NCBI RefSeq assembly: GCF_013372625.1
Contig: NZ_JABXFD010000354.1
Location: forward strand, 1-48,728
Direction: 5' to 3'
DNA: 48,728 nt
Source of the DNA: Actinomadura sp. BRA 177
GTDB taxonomy: Bacteria; Actinomycetota; Actinomycetes; Streptosporangiales; Streptosporangiaceae
The translations under genes and the position numbers were made by a program. Position 1 is the stretch's first letter. Each line of letters begins with the position of its first letter. This document shows positions 45,435 to 48,728 of the stretch, one piece after another. The notes beneath the pieces were generated by a model. That model saw only the letters and a list, made by a program, of their open reading frames with translations. It was not told the origin of the DNA and ran no database searches.

Positions 45435-46388
45435 TCAGGCGGCGGGCCTGGCGAGGGTGAGGGAGAAGTCGCCGCCGGGGTCCGTCCAGAACTCGGCGAT
45501 CTCCATGCCGGCGGCGCCCAGCTCGGCCTCCAGGCGGTCCCGCCGGAACTTGGCGGAGATCTCGGTGCGCATCTCCTCCCCGGCCGCGAACGACAGGTCG
45601 AGGTCGAGGCCTCCGATGCGGACGTGCTGGTCGCGGACGGAGCGGAGCCGCATCTCGATCCACTCCTCCGCGTCGTTCCAGGCGGCGACGTGCTCGAACG
45701 CGTCCGGGTCGAAGTCGGCGTCCAGTTCGCGGTTGATGACGTAGAGGACGTTCCGGTTGAACTCGGCGGTGATCCCGGCCGCGTCGTCGTAGGCGCGGAC
45801 GAGGCGTCCGGCGTCCTTGACGAGGTCGGCGCCGAGGAGGAGGAAGTCACCGTCGTCCATGGTGGCGCGGACGCCGCCGAGGAACCCGATCCGCTCGGCG
45901 GGCGGCATGTTGCCGATCGTCCCGCCGAGGAAGGCGATGAGGCGCCGCTCGCCGCCGGGCAGGAGGGGCAGGTGCTGCTCGTAGTCGGCGACGACGGCCC
46001 GGACGGTCAGGTCCGGATGGTCGGCGGCGATCCCGGCGGCGGCCTCTTCGAGGAACTCGCCGCTCACGTCGACCGGTACGTAGGAGCGGAGGGTGCCGGA
46101 GAGGGCGTCGAGCAGGAGGCGGGTCTTCTCCCCCGATCCGGCGCCGAGTTCGAGGAGGGTCTTGGCGCCGGTGGCGGTGGCGATGTCGGGTGCGTGCACG
46201 ACGAGGATCTCCCGTTCGCGGCGGGTCGGGTAGTACTCCTCCAGTTTGGTGATCTCCTCGAAGAGCGCGCTGCCGCGCTCGTCATAGAACCACTTGGGCG
46301 GCAGGGTCTTGGGCGTGCCGGTGAGCCCCTCCCGGACGTCCTGGCGGAGCGTCTTGGCGAGGTCGTCGGCGGTCAGGAACCGATCCAC
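45435..46388 (-). CDS. egtD: L-histidine N(alpha)-methyltransferase
   Basis: 317 aa, GTG 46388 with AAGGAG 6 bp upstream. It trimethylates histidine to hercynine with SAM, the first step of ergothioneine synthesis. Markers: PPKWFYDERGSALFEEITKLEEYYPTRRE, SAM site LLELGAGSGEKTRLLLDAL, IAFLGGTIGNMPPAER, and C-terminal MRTEISAKFRRDRLEAELGAAGMEIAEFWTDPGGDFSLTLARP. Follows egtC by 11 bp and ends the operon. Confidence 0.96.
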   Translation of the reverse strand: MDRFLTADDLAKTLRQDVREGLTGTPKTLPPKWFYDERGSALFEEITKLEEYYPTRREREILVVHAPDIATATGAKTLLELGAGSGEKTRLLLDALSGTLRSYVPVDVSGEFLEEAAAGIAADHPDLTVRAVVADYEQHLPLLPGGERRLIAFLGGTIGNMPPAERIGFLGGVRATMDDGDFLLLGADLVKDAGRLVRAYDDAAGITAEFNRNVLYVINRELDADFDPDAFEHVAAWNDAEEWIEMRLRSVRDQHVRIGGLDLDLSFAAGEEMRTEISAKFRRDRLEAELGAAGMEIAEFWTDPGGDFSLTLARPAA

Positions 46389-46399
46389 GTGGTTCTCCT

Positions 46400-47134
46400 T
46401 CAGAGGGAATCGATGCGGACGCCGGTGGCGGGCCCGGCGGTGACGAGCGAGCCGTCGGGGACGTGCCGCCAGCCGGGGACGTCGTCGAGCGGCTCGGACG
46501 CGATCCGGACCGCGTCGGCGTCCTCCCGGACGAACAGGGAGTCGCCCCACGTCGTGGCGGCCAGCGATGTGCCGTCGGAGGCGAGCAGGTTGTAGCGGCC
46601 GGGGGCGAGCGCGGTGATCGCGGTGATGACGGCGGCGAGGCCGTCGCCGAGCGGCAGGCCGTCCCGCCAGTGCCGGACGGCGAGCGCGAACAGCGGCGCC
46701 GAGTCGACGGGCGCGCGGGCGTCCGGCATTTCGGCGACGTCGCCGGCCAGTTCGCGGAGCTTCGACTCGATGCCGCCGTAGCCTTCGATCTTGCCGTTGT
46801 GGCTGAACAGCCAGCGTCCGGCGCGGAACGGCTGGGCGCACGACTCGTCCACGGGGAACCCGATCGTCGCCGACCGGATCGCCGCGACCGCGCATGATGC
46901 ATGTACGGCACCGGCGACCTCGCGGAACGACTGGTCGGTCCAGAGGGGCTGGGCGCGGCGGAACCGGACGGGCTCGCCGTCCTGGTACCAGCCGACGCCG
47001 AACCCGTCGGCGTTCAGCAGGTTGCCTTGCGTCATGCGCGGCGCGTACGCCTGGGTCTCCAGCGAGTACTCGCCGTCGTAGATGAGCGAGTGCAGGGTCT
47101 GTGGCGGGCCCAGGTAGCCGAGATGGCGGCACAT
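46400..47134 (-). CDS. egtC: Gamma-glutamyl-hercynylcysteine sulfoxide hydrolase
   Basis: 244 aa. A class-II glutamine amidotransferase fold with nucleophile Cys2 (MCRHLGYLGPP), NADGFGVGWY, RSATIGFPVDESCAQPF and FSHNGKIEGY. It removes glutamate from gamma-glutamyl-hercynylcysteine sulfoxide. Abuts egtB directly, with 0 bp between them. Confidence 0.94.
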   Translation of the reverse strand: MCRHLGYLGPPQTLHSLIYDGEYSLETQAYAPRMTQGNLLNADGFGVGWYQDGEPVRFRRAQPLWTDQSFREVAGAVHASCAVAAIRSATIGFPVDESCAQPFRAGRWLFSHNGKIEGYGGIESKLRELAGDVAEMPDARAPVDSAPLFALAVRHWRDGLPLGDGLAAVITAITALAPGRYNLLASDGTSLAATTWGDSLFVREDADAVRIASEPLDDVPGWRHVPDGSLVTAGPATGVRIDSL

Positions 47135-48490
47135 TCAGCGCCCCTCCCCTGGCGTCCGGGCACAACGGAAACCGGAGAAGATCTGCCGTCGGATGGGGTA
47201 GTCCCAGTTGCGGAAGGACCCGCGTATGGCGAGCGGGTGCGTCGCCCAGGAGCCGCCGCGCAGAACCTTGTATTCGGGGCCGAAGAAGACTTCCGAGTAC
47301 TCCTTGTAGGGGAACGACCGGAAGCCGGGGTAGCCGTGGAAGTCGGACGACGTCCACTCCCACACGTCCCCTAGGAGACGCCGCACTCCGTAGGCCGAGG
47401 CGCCCGACGTGTAGGAGCCGCTCTCGGACGGGTGCAGCGTGCGCTGCCCGAGGTTGGCGCGGCCCTCCTCGTACACCTCGCCCCATGGGTAGCGCCTTGA
47501 GTGCTGCGTGGCCGGATCCCAGCGCGCGGCCTTCTCCCACTCCGATTCGGTCGGCAGACGCTTGCCTGCCCACCGCGCGTAGGCGTCGGCCTCGTACCAG
47601 CACACGTGTTGGACGGATTCGCCGGGCGGGACGGGTTCCGTCCGTCCGAACCGGCGTCGCACCCACTGTCCTCCTTCCCGGTCCCAGAAGGCGGGGGCGC
47701 GCTTGCCGCTGCTGTTGCGCCACTCCCATCCGGTGGGGTCCCACCAGCGCGGGTCGTCGTAGCCACCGGCTTCCATGAAGGCGATGTAGGCGGCGTTCGT
47801 CACCGGCTCGACATCGATGTAGTACGCGGGCAGGTCGACGAGGTGCACGGGACGTTCGTTGTCGTACGCCCATGGGTCGTCCGAAGTACCCATCTGGAAC
47901 GGGCCAGCCTCGATCAATACCTCGTCTGCCACGGAACCTTCGGCAGGCTTCTGCAGCGCCTCGGCCACCGGATCGAGTAGCGCGGGAGCGCCCTTCCGTA
48001 GCTGATGGGTGGCGAGCATGGTCTCGTCGTGCATGTGCTCGTGCTGCACGACCATCCCGTACACGAACCCACCCGAAGTCAGCGGATTCGCCGTGTCGAA
48101 CCGTGCGGACGAGAGCGAGTCGAGAACCTTGGCGCGGACCGTCCCGATGTAGGAGCGGGCCTCGTCCGGTGGCAGGAGCGGCAGTGTCGGCCGTTCGGAG
48201 CGCGGATGCTCGAACGCGTCGTACAGGTCGTCGATCTCCGGGCGCATGGCCTCCTGGCCCGCCGCCGCGCGCAGCAGCCACAGTTCCTCGTAGTTGCCGA
48301 CGTGGGCGAGGTCCCACACGAGCGGCGACATCAGCGGCGACACCTGCGTGGTGAGGTCGTCCTTGGCGAGGACGTCGGTGGTGAGGCCGAAGCTGCGGTC
48401 CCGCACAGCGCCCAGCTCATCGGCGATCAGTTCTTTGAGCGCGGCCTCGTCGTGCATGTCGATCGGGCCCGGGGAGCTTGTCAGGGCCAT
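47135..48490 (-). CDS. egtB: Hercynine oxygenase
   Basis: 451 aa, ATG 48490. A DinB-like N-terminal iron domain with HVGNYEE and QHEHMHDET (His ligands) is joined to a formylglycine-generating-enzyme-like domain (DVEPVTNAAYIAFMEAGGYD, CWYEADAYARWAGKRLPTESEWEKAARWD, GDVWEWTSSDFHGYPGF, LRGGSWATHP). It joins hercynine to gamma-glutamylcysteine as a sulfoxide with O2 and Fe(II). Overlaps the egtA end by 10 bp. Confidence 0.95.
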   Translation of the reverse strand: MALTSSPGPIDMHDEAALKELIADELGAVRDRSFGLTTDVLAKDDLTTQVSPLMSPLVWDLAHVGNYEELWLLRAAAGQEAMRPEIDDLYDAFEHPRSERPTLPLLPPDEARSYIGTVRAKVLDSLSSARFDTANPLTSGGFVYGMVVQHEHMHDETMLATHQLRKGAPALLDPVAEALQKPAEGSVADEVLIEAGPFQMGTSDDPWAYDNERPVHLVDLPAYYIDVEPVTNAAYIAFMEAGGYDDPRWWDPTGWEWRNSSGKRAPAFWDREGGQWVRRRFGRTEPVPPGESVQHVCWYEADAYARWAGKRLPTESEWEKAARWDPATQHSRRYPWGEVYEEGRANLGQRTLHPSESGSYTSGASAYGVRRLLGDVWEWTSSDFHGYPGFRSFPYKEYSEVFFGPEYKVLRGGSWATHPLAIRGSFRNWDYPIRRQIFSGFRCARTPGEGR

Positions 48491-48684
48491 ATCTCGTCCT
48501 CCTCGGACAGGGGTGTTGGGGCGTCGTCGTCGGCGGGGCTGCGTCCCTGTTCGACGTACCGGCGGGCGTACTCCTCGACCAGCGGGACGAGCCCGGACGC
48601 GCCGAGCCGCGGCAGCGCGTCGAGGGCGGCCGTGAAGCAGGTCCGCGCGGCGTGGTGGCCCTGGACACATCTGTCCCCCGCCAC
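48481..48684 (-). pseudogene. egtA: C-terminal fragment of EgtA (glutamate-cysteine ligase)
   Basis: The last about 60 residues match the EgtA tail (ARTCFTAALDALPRLGAS, LVEEYARRYVEQGRSPADD) and overlap egtB by 10 bp, as in egtABCDE operons. Upstream of about 48660 similarity stops, and an in-frame TGA sits at 48724-48726, so this reading frame cannot extend into a full EgtA. It is truncated, frameshifted or broken by an insertion or assembly junction just beyond the window. Confidence 0.55.
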
Positions 48685-48728
48685 AACAGTGCGCAGTGAG
48701 CACGTCTGGATCGCCCACCATTTTCACA

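Overview
The window is high-GC DNA (mostly G/C third codon positions, many GTG and a few TTG/CTG starts, DUF397/XRE regulator pairs, ergothioneine genes, TreS/maltokinase). This points to a filamentous actinomycete, most plausibly Thermomonosporaceae/Streptosporangiales (Actinomadura-like); the lineage is inference from gene content. Apart from one degraded IS4-type fragment it looks like chromosomal metabolic and housekeeping DNA. I saw no tRNA, rRNA, CRISPR array, prophage or origin.

Layout. 0.2-1.4 kb: tandem-STAS protein with a small partner (-). 1.8-5.1 kb: trehalose synthase and maltokinase, a tight pair. 5.1-6.3 kb: GntR/UTRA repressor divergent from a 72-aa protein around a palindromic site. 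6.7-8.9 kb: glycogen branching enzyme; with TreS and maltokinase it makes up most of the GlgE route (glgE itself is not in the window). 8.9-13.6 kb: ACT-domain protein, NUDIX-NYN fusion, PaaI-like thioesterase, SppA peptidase, flavin reductase, Uma2 endonuclease. 13.6-20.6 kb: five-gene histidine-utilisation operon (hutH-hutU-M20 amidohydrolase-hutF-hutI, -) divergent from an IclR regulator across a perfect inverted repeat. 21.4-23.0 kb: two ClpP paralogues, the second lacking the nucleophile serine, convergent with a PopR-like XRE regulator ending in Ala-Leu-Ala-Ala.

23.2-28.8 kb: an ABC-transporter deletion scar, an ATP-grasp ligase paired with a CocE/NonD hydrolase, a baeRF (bacterial eRF1-like) protein, and a DUF4189 membrane protein that seems frameshifted. 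28.8-31.6 kb: HATPase protein, XRE-DUF397 pair, and a second DUF397 gene split by a decayed IS4-type transposase. 31.6-35.6 kb: a two-gene envelope operon (small membrane protein; beta-propeller plus DUF3558-like domain) and an exported endonuclease/exonuclease/phosphatase-family protein.

35.6-39.1 kb: complete OpuC-type osmolyte ABC transporter (-). 39.2-42.4 kb: a histidine-ammonia-lyase-like protein with Gly-Thr-Gly at the MIO position, a LacI regulator, and a cysteine dioxygenase preceded by three tandem 13-bp LacI-like boxes. 42.5-45.4 kb: frameshifted membrane protein, membrane acyltransferase, SGNH lipoprotein. 45.4-48.7 kb: ergothioneine genes egtB-egtC-egtD and the C-terminal end of egtA, whose frame is closed by a stop near the window edge.

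The strongest leads are the ClpP/ClpR-like pair with its regulator, the Gly-Thr-Gly lyase with the 13-bp operator array, the ATP-grasp/CocE pair, and the M20 enzyme standing where hutG would be expected. Positions 1-260 show no convincing gene.
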